Assembly: GCA_900549195.1 (NCBI GenBank)
Contig: URNK01000121.1
Location: 1 to 5,443, forward strand
DNA length: 5,443 bases
Origin: an uncultured Collinsella sp.
GTDB taxonomy: Bacteria; Actinomycetota; Coriobacteriia; Coriobacteriales; Coriobacteriaceae
Direction: 5' to 3'
Shown: positions 5,396 through 5,443 of the stretch, one piece after another
Numbering within the stretch: the stretch's first letter is position 1
Layout: every line of letters begins with the position of its first letter
Translations under genes and position numbers: made by a program
The notes under the pieces: model-generated
Seen by the model: only the letters and a program-made list of their open reading frames with translations
Databases searched by the model: none
Told to the model about the DNA's origin: nothing

Positions 5396-5443
5396 CTGTC
5401 TCTTATACACATCTGACGCTGCCGACGACTCCTTACGTGTAGA
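5396..5443 (-). other. Nextera i5-side sequencing adapter, reverse complement (artefact)
   Basis: This is the mirror image of the adapter at the start of the window: the mosaic end (5396-5414), Read 1 tail (5415-5428), the same index read as CTCCTTAC (5429-5436) and the P5 end (5437-5443). Genomic sequence stops at 5395. Confidence 0.98.

Noticed and set aside
1..5443. Terminal inverted repeats of a transposon of about 5.4 kb, including a Tn5-like 19-bp end
   Set aside because: The termini match the synthetic Nextera adapter base for base, including index and primer tail. No transposase gene lies between them.

Overview
The natural DNA here is an insert of about 5.35 kb (50-5395). Each end carries an Illumina Nextera adapter with the same index, in mirror orientation, so the window edges are library-fragment ends and not biological junctions. 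The insert is GC-rich and every supportable gene lies on the minus strand. GC-rich codon use, the RmuC and ABC-exporter sequences and the style of the small membrane proteins resemble a Coriobacteriia gut actinobacterium such as Collinsella. That assignment comes from recall of similar proteins and not from a search.

In the direction of transcription (high to low coordinates) the layout is as follows. A four-helix membrane protein of unknown function (5250-4618) has a degenerate 20-bp direct repeat upstream. Its 3' UTR holds a striking 89-nt imperfect palindrome (4511-4599) and then a strong intrinsic terminator (4432-4462). Next is a 140-residue single-pass membrane protein (4178-3756), also of unknown function. 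A lower-GC two-gene cassette follows: a DUF6036/AbiEii-like nucleotidyltransferase (3632-3102) and an HTH protein (3105-2542). The two overlap by 4 nt at TTGA, and the second starts at TTG behind a strong Shine-Dalgarno sequence. The cassette has a plausible promoter with a 7-bp inverted repeat overlapping its -10 element. After that come an RmuC-family protein (2490-1135) and the N-terminal 320 residues of a type I ABC exporter (from 1011, cut at 50). The ABC gene has no stop codon in the window, so a simple ORF listing overlooks it.

The most interesting system is the nucleotidyltransferase/HTH pair. It looks like a toxin-antitoxin or phage-defence cassette related to AbiE. Both the gene order (enzyme first) and the position of the HTH (C-terminal) are the reverse of classical AbiEi-AbiEii. 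Transcription may run on into rmuC, because only 51 nt separate the cassette from rmuC and no terminator or good promoter is visible there. The function of the cassette is inferred from fold motifs and arrangement only.
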